From NCBI RefSeq assembly GCF_004214835.1, contig NZ_PIQJ01000002.1, positions 62,001 to 126,000 on the forward strand: DNA of 64,000 nt, in the 5' to 3' direction. The notes below the pieces were generated by a model. The model was not told the DNA's origin. It ran no database searches and worked only from the letters and a program-made list of their open reading frames with translations. This DNA comes from Pseudidiomarina tainanensis. Its GTDB lineage: Bacteria > Pseudomonadota > Gammaproteobacteria > Enterobacterales > Alteromonadaceae. The translations under genes were made by a program, and so were the position numbers. Positions within the stretch are counted from its first letter, which is position 1; every line of letters begins with the position of its first letter. Positions 16,605 through 28,100 of the stretch are shown here, piece by piece.

Positions 16605-19127
16605 TTAGCGCAAGCTAGAACCACTTAACGTCGCGGTGGTCGCCGCATTTGCCTCAATGTCCGCTTGTTGGAAATGCAGCGGACGTAATTGTGGTTGCTC
16701 AGAATACAACAAGGTTTGATCAAGATAATGATCAGACAATACGTTCGAACTTTGCGAGTAAGTTAACAGACCCTCAGCTACCGGACCTTCAGGCGTGAAC
16801 TCCATCGCAAACATCCAGCTTGAGCCGTAGGTGATGTGGTATCCACCCGCTTCAGCACTCAAATCTGAACCAGGCAATAACGGATAACGATGACGAGGTA
16901 AAATCGTTCCGTCATTACTCATGTTGCTACGGAACACATTGAAGCCACCTTCAATGTTGTTCGCGCCACCCCATGGTAACTTCTGTCCTGACGGCGTGCC
17001 ATCTGGATTACTACGTTCAACGAACTGCACACTGCCTAACGTGGCCGCAGGGTTCAGCCCAGCATCAACAATGCGCTGTTGCGCAGTTGCTAATTGCTGT
17101 AAGACAGTATTATTGGCTGCCAAGGTATTCGGCGTTGTCGTTGGTTGTTCAGCGTTATAAGCAACTTGCCATTGAGGATTGCGGTTAAACTCAAAAGCAA
17201 ACTCACGGAACATCATCGCGCCCTGACTCTCAAGGTTCATCTTACCGTCCCACAAGGCCAAGGCGTCACAAGCTGGAGTCACAACAACTGTAGTGGAATC
17301 GGCCATGGTTACCGGCGTTGCCCCTTGCGTTTGGCACAGTGCCAGTAGATCACTCAGTACCGCTTCACCAAGATAATTGCGATTACCGATAAGGCGATCA
17401 ACTAAGTCTTCGCGAGTAAAACGACCGTCGACCGAACCACCTTCCGCAAGCATCTTCTGACCTAAACGCGAACGCAGAGATTGCTGATTACCGACCGGCC
17501 CCCACAATGGTGATACCCCTTCAATCGGGGCTGCCGGGTTGGTTAACCAGAAGCTATCATTGGAGTTCTGCACAAAGTCATTACGTTCCAGTTGTGGTGC
17601 TTGCTCAAACGGCACTGTACCTTGTGGCATAAATGCACTGTCATCACCTGGGAAAATAAATAGCCCAGCTTGCTCAGTCAGCGTCTGATACAGTGGATTC
17701 TCAGCCCACATTGCCAACGCTTCTGGCAGAATATTGGGTACCGATGAACCATCCGTAAAGAATGCATTGCCCTGCGAATCAACCGCCATGGCATTGTTAA
17801 ATACGGTACCCGTGTAATCAACGAATGTTTGTTTATAGGCATCAATGCTGTCGGCCATATTCATACCTAACCAGTGATCAAACAAATCATAGTTTGGTAG
17901 GTTCGCATCATGCAGTGCGTAGGCAACGTTCTGCCCAGTTGCGTCGGTGCCCCACGGCAGTGCGTTTGGAATCACAATGACGGGACCAAATTCACTGTAA
18001 TAACTGGTTTTGCGCAACGTCATATAACTGTCTGCACCAGTTGCTACACGAATATCGTGTGTCTTGGTCGTCATCGGTACGCTTTCGCCATCAAGCATAT
18101 AACTGGTACCTGATGCGTCGTTTGGGTCCAATGTTAACCGATGAATCGTGAAGCGCGACGCGGTTGAAAACGTATGGGTCCACGCCACATTTTCGTTAAA
18201 GCCAATATTGACGATACCTGGCATACCTGAAAGCGAACCACCAACTACTTTCAAATGCCCGGGCACTTCAATACCAAACTGCCAAAAACGCTGGTTTCCG
18301 GTATGTGGGAAGTGTGGATTCGCAATTAGCATGCCCTGCTCAGTGGCACTCAGGTCGCTACCGATTGCCCAGCCATTTGAACCTGATTCAGTCGGGTTGC
18401 TATCAGGAATGCCGACCTTGCTGATATCAAAGTTTAGAGCAACTGGCTCACCTGAATCGGTGGTCACAAAGGTTTGGTTATTTGGGACGCCTAAGAACAA
18501 TGGCCCGGTAAAGTTTGCCGCGCCTGGCAACAATGCGACGCCCTGTGCATAGGTCATCAGGTCAATTGGCGTGATATCTTGAACCCAAGGCTGGCCGGCA
18601 CAAGTCGGATCCATATCTGCTTCAGACGTTTCATTAATATACTTGTTGTAACCGGCCGCGTAACCGGTCAGAAGCGCTTGCGCATTTTCGCTAATTTGCT
18701 CGAAACCAACTTCAGCGTTGGCACGAATACCGAGCGTCAAAAAGCCAAAGTCGGTGAGTAAATTCTCAGAGTCACCAGAACCAAGCACCGCGTCAGGACC
18801 AAAATAGAATGCACGCTTTGAGTTAAACTTCACAATTTGATCGGCGAGGATACATAAATTATCTTGCGCAAACGCATAGCCAACACCGAAGCCTAGGCTT
18901 TCCATATTGTCAGCTTTTACATACGGCACGCCGTAATTTGTCCACGTGATATCCGCACTGAGATTGCCACTCGGAGCAAAAGCGACTAACCCCGTCGGTG
19001 GGGGCGATACTGGAACAATAGGTTCTTCATTGGTACTTGAGCTATCGCCACAAGCCGAGAGTAATAAAACACCACTGGCTAACACCAAAGGCGTGAGTAA
19101 GTTTAGCTTTTTAGTTTTAATTTTCAT
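16605..19127 (-). CDS. Penicillin acylase family lipoprotein (Ntn hydrolase)
   Basis: An 840-residue precursor. The N-terminus is a lipoprotein signal with a lipobox ending in LLLSAC (Cys26), so it should be membrane-anchored. The alpha-chain region shows the family start (ADITWTNYGVPYVKADN, GFGVGYAFAQDN). Autocleavage is expected between Gly249 and Ser250 in TESGSNGWAIGSDLS, giving a beta chain with Ser250 as nucleophile, followed by LIANPHFPHTGNQRFWQF. Late blocks such as LPWGGANNIEGGFNVF and GSSWMFAMEF fit the family. The substrate could be acyl-homoserine lactones, as for PvdQ/AhlM-type relatives, or other amides. It is monocistronic with its own terminator. Confidence 0.9.
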   Translation of the reverse strand: MKIKTKKLNLLTPLVLASGVLLLSACGDSSSTNEEPIVPVSPPPTGLVAFAPSGNLSADITWTNYGVPYVKADNMESLGFGVGYAFAQDNLCILADQIVKFNSKRAFYFGPDAVLGSGDSENLLTDFGFLTLGIRANAEVGFEQISENAQALLTGYAAGYNKYINETSEADMDPTCAGQPWVQDITPIDLMTYAQGVALLPGAANFTGPLFLGVPNNQTFVTTDSGEPVALNFDISKVGIPDSNPTESGSNGWAIGSDLSATEQGMLIANPHFPHTGNQRFWQFGIEVPGHLKVVGGSLSGMPGIVNIGFNENVAWTHTFSTASRFTIHRLTLDPNDASGTSYMLDGESVPMTTKTHDIRVATGADSYMTLRKTSYYSEFGPVIVIPNALPWGTDATGQNVAYALHDANLPNYDLFDHWLGMNMADSIDAYKQTFVDYTGTVFNNAMAVDSQGNAFFTDGSSVPNILPEALAMWAENPLYQTLTEQAGLFIFPGDDSAFMPQGTVPFEQAPQLERNDFVQNSNDSFWLTNPAAPIEGVSPLWGPVGNQQSLRSRLGQKMLAEGGSVDGRFTREDLVDRLIGNRNYLGEAVLSDLLALCQTQGATPVTMADSTTVVVTPACDALALWDGKMNLESQGAMMFREFAFEFNRNPQWQVAYNAEQPTTTPNTLAANNTVLQQLATAQQRIVDAGLNPAATLGSVQFVERSNPDGTPSGQKLPWGGANNIEGGFNVFRSNMSNDGTILPRHRYPLLPGSDLSAEAGGYHITYGSSWMFAMEFTPEGPVAEGLLTYSQSSNVLSDHYLDQTLLYSEQPQLRPLHFQQADIEANAATTATLSGSSLR

Positions 19128-19221
19128 GAGCTTGCCTGGTTGTTCTGAGAAAATACGTTTGTATAAATCATGTAAACAACAGCAGTATGGCTTGAACTGG
19201 TCGGAGCTGCAAGTTCAAAAA

Positions 19222-19638
19222 TTAGTCAACTTTTCCGCGCATTGCTTTAATCGATGCACGCTTTTTCTTCGCATCCACGCGGCGTTGCTGCGCCGCCTTC
19301 GAGGGCTTGGTAGGAATGCGCTTTTTGCGGGTTGCGCTGACACTACGAACTAATGCGACGAATTGCTCGAGAGCCAGTTCTCGGTTGGTTAACTGGCTGC
19401 GGGTTTCTTGGCATTTAATAATAATTTTGCCACTTTGCGTGATGCGATGGTCACGCAATGCCAGTAAGCGCTCTTTGTACATATCTGGTAGTGACGAGGC
19501 ATTAATATCAAAGATAAGCTGTGCTGCCGTGGATACTTTATTCACGTTTTGCCCGCCAGCACCTGACGACCGAATAAATTGCCATTCGATTTCACGCTCA
19601 GGAATCGTCACACGCTGGGATATTTGAATCTCACCCAT
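19222..19638 (-). CDS. arfB: Alternative ribosome-rescue factor ArfB (peptidyl-tRNA hydrolase)
   Basis: A 138-residue protein with the class-I release-factor core: RSSGAGGQNVNKVSTA, with the catalytic GGQ at 28-30, then LRDHRITQSGKIIIKCQETRS, and a basic C-terminal tail (RKKRIPTKPSKAAQQRR) that would enter the empty mRNA channel. It releases peptides from ribosomes stalled on non-stop mRNA. Length matches E. coli ArfB/YaeJ (140). The start overlaps the 3' end of recD by 8 nt, so it is the last gene of the recCBD unit. Confidence 0.94.
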   Translation of the reverse strand: MGEIQISQRVTIPEREIEWQFIRSSGAGGQNVNKVSTAAQLIFDINASSLPDMYKERLLALRDHRITQSGKIIIKCQETRSQLTNRELALEQFVALVRSVSATRKKRIPTKPSKAAQQRRVDAKKKRASIKAMRGKVD

Positions 19639-21565
19639 TAGCTAAACCTCCGCTGCGCTGAATACGACGTTCTACCGCTTTTAACACCAGCTGCGGCTGT
19701 GCGCATAGCAGCGTAAACTGTTCTTTGGCACGCGTAATCCCAGTGTATAACAGCTCTTTGGTTAAAATCGGGACATCATGATCCGGTAAAATCATTACCG
19801 TATGCGTAAACTCCGACCCTTGCGATTTATGAATGGTCATAGCGAAAGCGGTATCAACTTGTGTCAGACGACTCGGGAGTAGCCAACGGATTCCACCTTC
19901 GGCGGTTGGGAAAGCTACCCGTAATGGTTCATCCGACGTGCGGCGTAAAGCAATACCAATATCACCATTGCGCAAATCAAGGCTGTAATCATTGTGTGTC
20001 ACCATTACCGGGCGCCCCTCAAACCAACCATGTTCAGCCGCTTGATCACCAAACAACCAATAGCTAATGCGTTGATTAAACTGATGCATGCCCCAGTCAC
20101 CTTCACGCACAGCTGTTAGCAATTGAAATTGCTCCAATTGTTTGAGTATGCCCTTCGCCCAAGTATCGATGACGACTTCGTCAGCGCTATCAGGTCGTTG
20201 TTGCAGCAGTTGTAGTAACGGCGCATAGCCTTGCTCCACTAACTGCTGAACCGCTGGATGATTCGCCCGCGGCACGGCACGCATGCGAATGTTATCAAAT
20301 TCGACATGAGCGGCTGCCATCGCATCGCTATCGTGCAGCCATTGCGCTAACCAGCCACATTGTTGGCGATTCACTTCATCTGCTAACTTACCAATGCCCT
20401 TATTCGGGTCAAAGCGTCGGCTCTCGTGAAACATGGTGGTGTGCTGTAGATACCGCCAACTTTCTCCGTTTGGATCGGTTTTATCGAACGGCAATGCAAC
20501 TTCAGTGGTTTGATTCAACCATGCAGTCAACTCTGGCGTGTAATGGCCTTGTTCGGCTTGTTCACATAACTGCCCCAAGATAGCGCCAGCTTCAACCGAG
20601 GCGAGCTGATCTTTGTCACCTAGTAAAATGAGTCGTGACCGCGCCGGCAAAGCATTCACAACCGCAGCCATCATCTCAATATCGACCATGGAGGCCTCAT
20701 CAATAATCAGTACATCGGCATGCAGTGGGTTGTCTTGGTGATGACGAAAGCCGCGACTATTCGGCACTGTGCCGAGCAGTCGGTGTAGCGTGACAGCCTC
20801 GGTTGGAATATCCGCTTTGACATCGTTTATCGTCTTGAGCGTATTCAACTCGTTACTTATTGACTCACTCATTCGCGCAGCGGCCTTACCGGTTGGTGCT
20901 GCTAAGCGAATGCGCAACGGCTGTTGGTGCCCACGCAGCTTTTGTAACGTGGCTAGAAGTCGCACGACCGTATAGGTTTTTCCAGTACCAGGGCCACCGG
21001 TTACAATAGTAAATCGACTACGCATCGCCATCGCACACGCGGTGCGTTGCCAACTTATCGACTGTTGCCTCCCAAACAACTCGTCTAAAACCTGTTTCAA
21101 CTGGTGCACATCAACTGGCTGAATTGACGCCATTCGGGCGGCTAGGTCAGCTTTAATTTGTTGTTCATAACGATAATAACGGCGCAAATACAAACGCTGT
21201 TGTTCAAGTACTAGCGGACTATTGGTTTGATTCACCGCCACCGAGCTGATTAATGCCTGCATAGCGCTATCTTGGTTCGCCAACGCTGGCACACTGGCTA
21301 ACAGTTGCTGTGGCGTTTGACACTCTTGCAGACTTTCCAAGGTTGCATGTTCAGCTGGCAGATCAAGCGTCTGTTCGGGGGTAACATAGAGTTGATTTAG
21401 ATCAAGGCATGGATGCCCGCGCCCTAATTGATAACTGGTTAGTGCCGCCAATAACACGGTCGCTTGGTCATCATCACCGAGTTGTTGCGCCAACTGTTGC
21501 GCCAAACTTAAATCAATGGCTCGTATCCAGCCATGCCGATACCACAGTTGCAGTTGCTCTAGCAT
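19631..21565 (-). CDS. recD: RecBCD exonuclease V, alpha subunit
   Basis: A 644-residue 5'-3' superfamily-1 helicase. Walker A is TGGPGTGKTYTVVRLLATL; the DEAS box is VLIIDEASMVDIEMM; ILLGDKDQLASVEAG is motif III; and FAMTIHKSQGSEFTHTV with LYTGITRAKEQFTLL are late helicase motifs. E. coli RecD has 608 residues. It forms the RecBCD complex that processes double-strand ends for recombination. The start codon overlaps the recB stop (TAATG). Confidence 0.96.
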   Translation of the reverse strand: MLEQLQLWYRHGWIRAIDLSLAQQLAQQLGDDDQATVLLAALTSYQLGRGHPCLDLNQLYVTPEQTLDLPAEHATLESLQECQTPQQLLASVPALANQDSAMQALISSVAVNQTNSPLVLEQQRLYLRRYYRYEQQIKADLAARMASIQPVDVHQLKQVLDELFGRQQSISWQRTACAMAMRSRFTIVTGGPGTGKTYTVVRLLATLQKLRGHQQPLRIRLAAPTGKAAARMSESISNELNTLKTINDVKADIPTEAVTLHRLLGTVPNSRGFRHHQDNPLHADVLIIDEASMVDIEMMAAVVNALPARSRLILLGDKDQLASVEAGAILGQLCEQAEQGHYTPELTAWLNQTTEVALPFDKTDPNGESWRYLQHTTMFHESRRFDPNKGIGKLADEVNRQQCGWLAQWLHDSDAMAAAHVEFDNIRMRAVPRANHPAVQQLVEQGYAPLLQLLQQRPDSADEVVIDTWAKGILKQLEQFQLLTAVREGDWGMHQFNQRISYWLFGDQAAEHGWFEGRPVMVTHNDYSLDLRNGDIGIALRRTSDEPLRVAFPTAEGGIRWLLPSRLTQVDTAFAMTIHKSQGSEFTHTVMILPDHDVPILTKELLYTGITRAKEQFTLLCAQPQLVLKAVERRIQRSGGLANG

Positions 21566-24500
21566 TACTGCACCTCCGCTTCGGTGAATAACTCAGCTAA
21601 TTGCATAATCAATTGCCGTGGCGGCTTGTCAAAAAATACGCCAGCTGAAGGCGCCTCGATTCCACGTAAGAATAGGTAGACTGCCCCACCAATATGGTCA
21701 TCATAATCATAATCTTCGCCCAACCGCACCGTTAAGAGCTTATGGAGCGCAACCAAATAAATGACATATTGCAGGTCATAACGGCTACTGAGAATTTTAT
21801 CGCGCATTGCCTTCTCAGTATAAGCGGCTTCATTTGGTCCCAGATAATTCGATTTGTAGTCAGCGACGTAATACTTACCGTCATGCTCAAATACCAAATC
21901 AATAAAGCCTTTTAACATACCGTTGAGTTGCATCGGCAAAACTTTCGGACGATCGTGATCGGCAAGTACATGTTGTCGCACCAGCGCATCAATTGATTGT
22001 GCATCAAGGTGCGGCGCCGGAAACCAAAACTCGGGTTCGGCTTTCACTTGTTGTAAATTGACTAACGCCAGTTGGGTATCAGCAACCTGCATTGGCGTGG
22101 CAAGCATGGCGACTAACCAACGTATCAACACGGTTTGGTGACTTGCCCAAGGCTCGAGTTGCGTGCGCTCATGCACGAATTCACGCAACCGATCCGTGTC
22201 AGTATGCAACGCCGCAAACCCTTCATCCGCAGCGTCTTCCAATAAATTGTGCAGAAATGTACCGGCGTCAGCCCCTTTCGGAAAACTGTGTATGGTCTCG
22301 CGCTGTGGTGCTGCTTCCTGCTCAGGGATTCGGTCGTACTGCTCCTCCAAGGCATTCGCGCTATCAACATCATCCACCGCAACCCAATCACCATATTTCA
22401 ATGCGCTATAGCTTGCAACCCACCAGTTTTCAAACCGAAAACCCTCGGGCATCTGGCAATAATCAATTGCCGGTTCAGTTGATTGCGGTGGCTCATAAAG
22501 TGTTTGCGGCACGTCGTCATGAATATCCTGACGCTGACAATGCGGCGGTGGTGTCCAGTCGCTCAAGTTCAACTTGTCACCACCACTGAGAACATAATTT
22601 ATCGCAGTGTCGGGAAGAGTATTAAAAGGCGCTAACCCGACATAGGTTGCGAATTGCGCACGAGTAACAGCTACATAGAGCTTACGAATGTCTTCTTCAA
22701 GGCGCTCTTGATCAAGTTTTGCAGTAATCGTGTCATCGTCACCTGCCAGTGCAACCTGTATGTTGCCGTCACTGTCATGGTAGACGGCTGGGAACTTAAT
22801 CCGTTTATCCTTAGTTTTGGTACATGCAATAAAAGGCAGATAAACCAGTGGATACTGCAACCCTTTGGATTTGTGGATAGTAATCACTTGTACCAGTTGA
22901 CTATCACTTTCCAACCGCACTTGCTGCTCTTTCGCGTCAGTGCTATTGCCTTCTCGTGCCATTTCAATATGCTCGGCTAAATAGCGCAAAATGCCCGACA
23001 TCCCTTCACTAACTGCCGCATGCTGCTGTAATAGCTCGGTCATGTGTAGAAGGTCGGTAAGTTGTCGCTCACCATCTACTTCGCGAAGCAATCGCGCTGG
23101 TACATCATAGTCGTGCAACAACCGCTGAATAAGCGCCAAAATACCATGCTGTTGCCAGCGCTGATGATAGCTCCAGAAACGCTCAGCAAAGCTATCCCAA
23201 AGTAATTCATTATTCAGTGTTTGGTCGATTTCATGTAGTGATAACGCAAATAATTGACTCACCAGTGCTGCCCGCAGTAACCGTGGATCACGCGGTTGCG
23301 CACAAGCTTGCAGCACCCGTAACAACTCCACCGCCAGTGGACTACTAAATACCGAATCGCGGTCAGACAAATAAACACTCTGGACCCCACGTTCGCGCAA
23401 GGCTTGGCGAATGATTTTGGCCTCGGTGCCACTATTGACCAGAACCGCGATGTCACTCGGTTTCACCCGCTCTAATTTGTCGTTTTCAACAAACCCAGCT
23501 TGCGGATTATTCAGTAGCTGCACGATATGTTCGGCGTGCCAATTGGCCATAATCGTATTGAGATTCGCGTTATTTTGCTTGGCCTCGCTGGCAAAACAAT
23601 CAAACTGTAGCGCCTCAGGTGAAACACCGTTAATTTCAAAACGCTGTTTTAAGCCATTCGCCGCAACTGGCACAAACGGTAAGGGGTCATCGCCGGAATT
23701 CGGATCACGGAAATGAAATGGCCCATGCGGCGTATCCTGCGCTTCTAAAAATAACGCATTGCTGGCATCCACCATTGCTTGAGTCGAGCGATAGTTTGTG
23801 GCCAAGGTGTAGTGACGCCCGGCTGTCGCTACACGAGCTTTTAAATAAGTGTGAATGTCGGCATCACGAAAAGAATAAATGGCCTGTTTGGGGTCACCAA
23901 TCAAAAATATACCCGTTTCATTGTGCGGATGCTCCAACTGATAGACTTTATCGAAAATCGCATACTGAACTGGATCGGTATCCTGAAATTCATCCACCAT
24001 CGCAATCGGAAATTGCTGCCGAATCGTCGTCGCAAGCGCGTCACCAAACTCACCATGTAGCGCGAATCGTAACCGCGTGAGCATATCGTTAAAACCCATT
24101 TCGGCGCGCTGCTGTTGCAACTTCGCAAAGCGTTTCTGAAACCACCTTGCAGCGTGTTGTAATAATCCTGAACGCGGCGTGGGAATTTGTTCATAGGCTG
24201 AGCGAAGCTCGGTAAAGTGTTGCCATAATAAATGTTCTGGCAACTCGCCTTTCACACACTCCTGTAGCCCTTCAACTGTCAAACGGTCCCATCCGGATAC
24301 AGGTTCCAACGTCGGCACCAGCGGCGCGTTCGGTTGTGAGAGAGAGTTAGCCCATTCGCGCAACTGAACCAACCATTTCACAATGGAGTCGGCACGCATC
24401 TTCTGACCATTGAGACGTTTTTCATCGCGCAACCTTGCAAGCATTAATTCGCCATCATCAATCCATTGGTGCCAGTTCAACTGATGAAACTTATCGCGAA

Positions 24501-25179
24501 TGTGCTGTTGCGCCTGCACGGTATTCTGTAACACAACCGCCGGTTCTGGTATTCCTTCAGGTTGGCCGTGATTCAAAATAGGTTTCACCGCCTTTAATAA
24601 GGCTTCGGGATCAGCAAATTCCTTGGTCACCAGCTGATATTGTGTGATTTCAGTTTCCGAGAACGTACTGATATAAGTGCGCCAATAATCTTCACTCACT
24701 TGCTGCCAGAGTGCTTGCGTATCGGTGTTTAATTGCTGGGTAAATAGGCTACCGCTGGCAAATGCATGTTCTCGAAGCATACGGTTACACCAGCCGTGAA
24801 TGGTATGCACCGCTGCTTCATCCATTGCCTGAGCCGCTAAATCAAGTAACCGCGCATAGCGCGCTAAGTCATGCTCGGCGTAACTCTTTTTCAACGCCCG
24901 CAGAAACTCATCACCTGAATCTATCTCGTCACGAAAGAAGGCAGCCGCTTGACTCAGGTTGGCGCGAATACGGTTGCGTAGTTCTTCTGTCGCCGCATCC
25001 GTAAACGTCACAACCAGAATTTCATCTGGGGTATAACAACGCGAACATTCATGTCCCAATATTAAGCGTAAATAAAGCGCGGCAATCGTGTAGGTTTTAC
25101 CGGTACCGGCACTGGCCTCAATCAGTCGACTCCCGACTAATGGAAAAGTCAGCGGTACCAGTTTATTGATTGCACTCAT
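21565..25179 (-). CDS. recB: RecBCD exonuclease V, beta subunit (helicase-nuclease)
   Basis: A 1204-residue UvrD-like 3'-5' helicase with a C-terminal nuclease domain (E. coli 1180). Walker A is IEASAGTGKTYTIAALYLRL near residues 18-37; motif II region AMVDEFQDTDPVQYAIFDKV; FLIGDPKQAIYSFRDADIHT; VITIHKSKGLQYPLVYLPF; and VAVTRAQF. The nuclease carries GFIDLVFEHDGKYYVADYKSN, with the Asp and Lys of the RecB-family active site intact. Coupled to recC by a 4-nt ATGA overlap and to recD by TAATG, so the three subunits should be made together. Confidence 0.97.
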   Translation of the reverse strand: MSAINKLVPLTFPLVGSRLIEASAGTGKTYTIAALYLRLILGHECSRCYTPDEILVVTFTDAATEELRNRIRANLSQAAAFFRDEIDSGDEFLRALKKSYAEHDLARYARLLDLAAQAMDEAAVHTIHGWCNRMLREHAFASGSLFTQQLNTDTQALWQQVSEDYWRTYISTFSETEITQYQLVTKEFADPEALLKAVKPILNHGQPEGIPEPAVVLQNTVQAQQHIRDKFHQLNWHQWIDDGELMLARLRDEKRLNGQKMRADSIVKWLVQLREWANSLSQPNAPLVPTLEPVSGWDRLTVEGLQECVKGELPEHLLWQHFTELRSAYEQIPTPRSGLLQHAARWFQKRFAKLQQQRAEMGFNDMLTRLRFALHGEFGDALATTIRQQFPIAMVDEFQDTDPVQYAIFDKVYQLEHPHNETGIFLIGDPKQAIYSFRDADIHTYLKARVATAGRHYTLATNYRSTQAMVDASNALFLEAQDTPHGPFHFRDPNSGDDPLPFVPVAANGLKQRFEINGVSPEALQFDCFASEAKQNNANLNTIMANWHAEHIVQLLNNPQAGFVENDKLERVKPSDIAVLVNSGTEAKIIRQALRERGVQSVYLSDRDSVFSSPLAVELLRVLQACAQPRDPRLLRAALVSQLFALSLHEIDQTLNNELLWDSFAERFWSYHQRWQQHGILALIQRLLHDYDVPARLLREVDGERQLTDLLHMTELLQQHAAVSEGMSGILRYLAEHIEMAREGNSTDAKEQQVRLESDSQLVQVITIHKSKGLQYPLVYLPFIACTKTKDKRIKFPAVYHDSDGNIQVALAGDDDTITAKLDQERLEEDIRKLYVAVTRAQFATYVGLAPFNTLPDTAINYVLSGGDKLNLSDWTPPPHCQRQDIHDDVPQTLYEPPQSTEPAIDYCQMPEGFRFENWWVASYSALKYGDWVAVDDVDSANALEEQYDRIPEQEAAPQRETIHSFPKGADAGTFLHNLLEDAADEGFAALHTDTDRLREFVHERTQLEPWASHQTVLIRWLVAMLATPMQVADTQLALVNLQQVKAEPEFWFPAPHLDAQSIDALVRQHVLADHDRPKVLPMQLNGMLKGFIDLVFEHDGKYYVADYKSNYLGPNEAAYTEKAMRDKILSSRYDLQYVIYLVALHKLLTVRLGEDYDYDDHIGGAVYLFLRGIEAPSAGVFFDKPPRQLIMQLAELFTEAEVQ

Positions 25180-28100
25180 GCGTGTTCCTCCGCTGTTGGC
25201 AAGCTCTCAAATACATGCTGCAACATCGGTTGATAAAGCGCTTGCACCATCGCATTGAAAGTTTCCGCTGCAGTTAAACTCGCATAATCCGGAAAATAAC
25301 GTGCGGTATATACCGCCACAAACTTCTGCGCAGTTTGGTTATAACCACCGTTGTCATAAAACTCCTGTGCCTTATCATGTAGCGCATCAAGGCTGTCGTT
25401 TAAGGTGGCTTGCTGCCAATCCTTGTGATTTTCTTTAATTCCTTCAAACGCGGTTTTTATCTCTAGTGGCAGTGGTTCCTGCAATCCGCGATAAACCCAC
25501 TGCATCAACGTCGTTAACAGCGCTATCGCTGATGCTTGCGTTATTGGTGCAAACTGAATCATACCTTCGCGCCCGAGCAAACAACTATGCGTTGCTTGAT
25601 GGCTATTCAACAACAAGTGCTCGACCCACAATTGCACCGTATGCTCAGGTCGTGGGCGGTAGGCTTTGCGTTTATTATCAACAATCACCGATGGCGTTAC
25701 TTGCAACCAAAGATGCTCGCCCGAACGATTTTTTTGCAGAGTGGGAAACGTCGCTTCCAGACTCAAATCATGATCAAATTGTTGGGTAATTTGTAGCGTG
25801 TCCACTGGCTCTGGATAGGCTATCAATAGTTCATTCGCCCGCTCCAATAAGCCTTGTGTATCAGCAAGTAAGTTTTCTCGCATTAACCTTCCCGAAGCGC
25901 CAATGGGCAGTTCTCCAGCACGTTGATAGCGCGCGAGCATGGCGATAATTGTGGCTTCAGCACTGCTCACATCGTGCTCATCACGTAACTGGCGTAATAC
26001 TTGATGCAACGTTGGCTGTAGCAACTGCCAACGTTCTAAACCGGTCAAGGCAAAGCGTTCCTCGTCACGAAGCGTATGCGTTTGTTCTTGCAAATAGGTA
26101 TTCAGGCGAACCTGCGTGAACAATTTGGCTGACTCTTTCAGGAAGTCGCTCACCTGTTTCACGGTCAGTGCACGCGGCGGCAACCATGCACTTAATTCGC
26201 CAACAGCGGGCGCTGCCGTTGGCTCACCATGATGCACCACATGCCACTCTTCAGCGAAACTAAATAAACCGTTTGATTGTGGTTGTGACGCTTGGAAATA
26301 GGCGCGATGAAATGGTTGCAATCGATGCTCAATAATCCACGGTGATTGATCGCGTCGCTTTCCATAAACTTGTTGAATATGTTCAAGCAATTGACTGACG
26401 AGAACTGACGGTGGCTTTTCGCTATTGTCACGAATATTGCGCCCTTGCCAGCTGATATAAAGCAACTGTTGCGCGGCTAAAATAGCTTCAAGGAATAAAT
26501 AACGGTCATCTTCGCGACGCGATCGATCGCCTGGACGATAATCGTGCGCCATCAGGTCAAAATCGAACGGCTTTTGTGTGCGCGGATAATCGCCGTCATT
26601 CATGCCCAACAAACAAACATATTTAAATGGAATAGCGCGCATTGGCATTAACGTGGCGAAGTTCACTCGCCCCGCTAAAAAACGTTGATTCAAGCTTGGT
26701 TCATCAACCTGACTCAGCCAACTCTCAAGGACCACGGTGATACTAACAGGTATCTCCAGGGCGGCGCTTTGGGTAGCATCAAGCCATTGCTGCAACCGCT
26801 GCTGCAGTTTATTCAACAACACCACATCGGCGTCAGCTTCAGGCAAAAACAGACGCCCTAGCAAATCATTCAAATAACTCGCCCACTGTGCTGGGGTACG
26901 CGGCTGACTGGCTTGTTCAAAGTGTTCATTTATTACCATCAAAAATTGTTGTAATGCACCGACAATGTCAGCATCGAGCCCGCCGACGTCGACCAGCGGC
27001 TCAATATTTTGCCAACCTGGTGTAAACCCTTCAGTGGCTCCGACTGCATAGCCAAATAGCATGCGTTGCAAGCCAAACAACCAAGTATTTTGCCGCACAG
27101 GTGGCAACCCCAATTGCTGACGGTGTTGTTCATCGAGTGCCCAACGCACGCCTGATGCGTCAATCCAGCGTTGTAACGTCGCTAGTTGGTCTTCGCGTAA
27201 TCCAAAACGTCGCTGAATTGCGCTGACTTGCAGTAAATCGAAGAGTTCACTGGCGCTGGCACGTTGCTGGCTTATGGTTAATACATATTCGAGCGCAATG
27301 AGCATCGGGTGCTGATGTCGCGCACCTTGATCGGCCAGACTATAGGGAATGTAGCGTGTATCGCTGCGCTCGTAACGACCAAATACCGCATCGATGTGCG
27401 GCGCGTACTGATCAATGTCTGGCACCATGACCATCACATCGCGAGGCTTGAGGTCTGGGTCAGCAGCAAATCGCGCTAACAGCTGATCATGCAAAATTTC
27501 GACCTCACGCTGCGGGCTGTGGGCACAATGAAATTGTATGGCGCCGTCATCTAAGCTCACGTTCTGCCATTGTGTCTGCGCTTCACTGGGTGAATTGAGG
27601 TGCAAGATATCGTAACGAATGGCATCTAAAATAGATGGCTGGTCAGGCACTGGTTGCTCAAATAAATCAAGTTTTAGCGCGGGAAACTCAGGGCGCAATT
27701 GATCGGTTTCATCAAAGGAATCTAATAAACGAATATAGTCACGCCCTTGCTTGCCCCACGACGCCAACAACGGGTGACTGTATGCGTGTAATTCATCGGG
27801 ATTAATTGACTGCTGATGACGACGTTGCTGGCGCGCTTTGACTTCTTTATCGTAAATATCTTTGCCGTCAATAATATCAGCCCAGTAATACTGACATGGG
27901 TTGTGGACACAGAGAACCACTTGAGTGAAGCGACTCAATGCCTGTAAAACTTCAAGCGTTTGCTTCGGTAAACTTGAAATGCCAAATACGATAACTCGCG
28001 GCGGCAAGGTGTGTGGACGTTGCTGCGCACTACGTTGACGACAACTTTCAATAAATTGTTGATGCAAGTACGCGCGGTTGTTCCAGCGCGAATCACCGAC

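Noticed and set aside
22092-22589. A 165-codon open frame antisense to recB
   Set aside because: Shadow frame; Pro/His/Arg-rich translation with no domain, inside a fully conserved gene.
23718-24080. A 120-codon open frame antisense to recB
   Set aside because: A shadow of recB codon usage with low-complexity, His/Cys-rich translation and no family signal.
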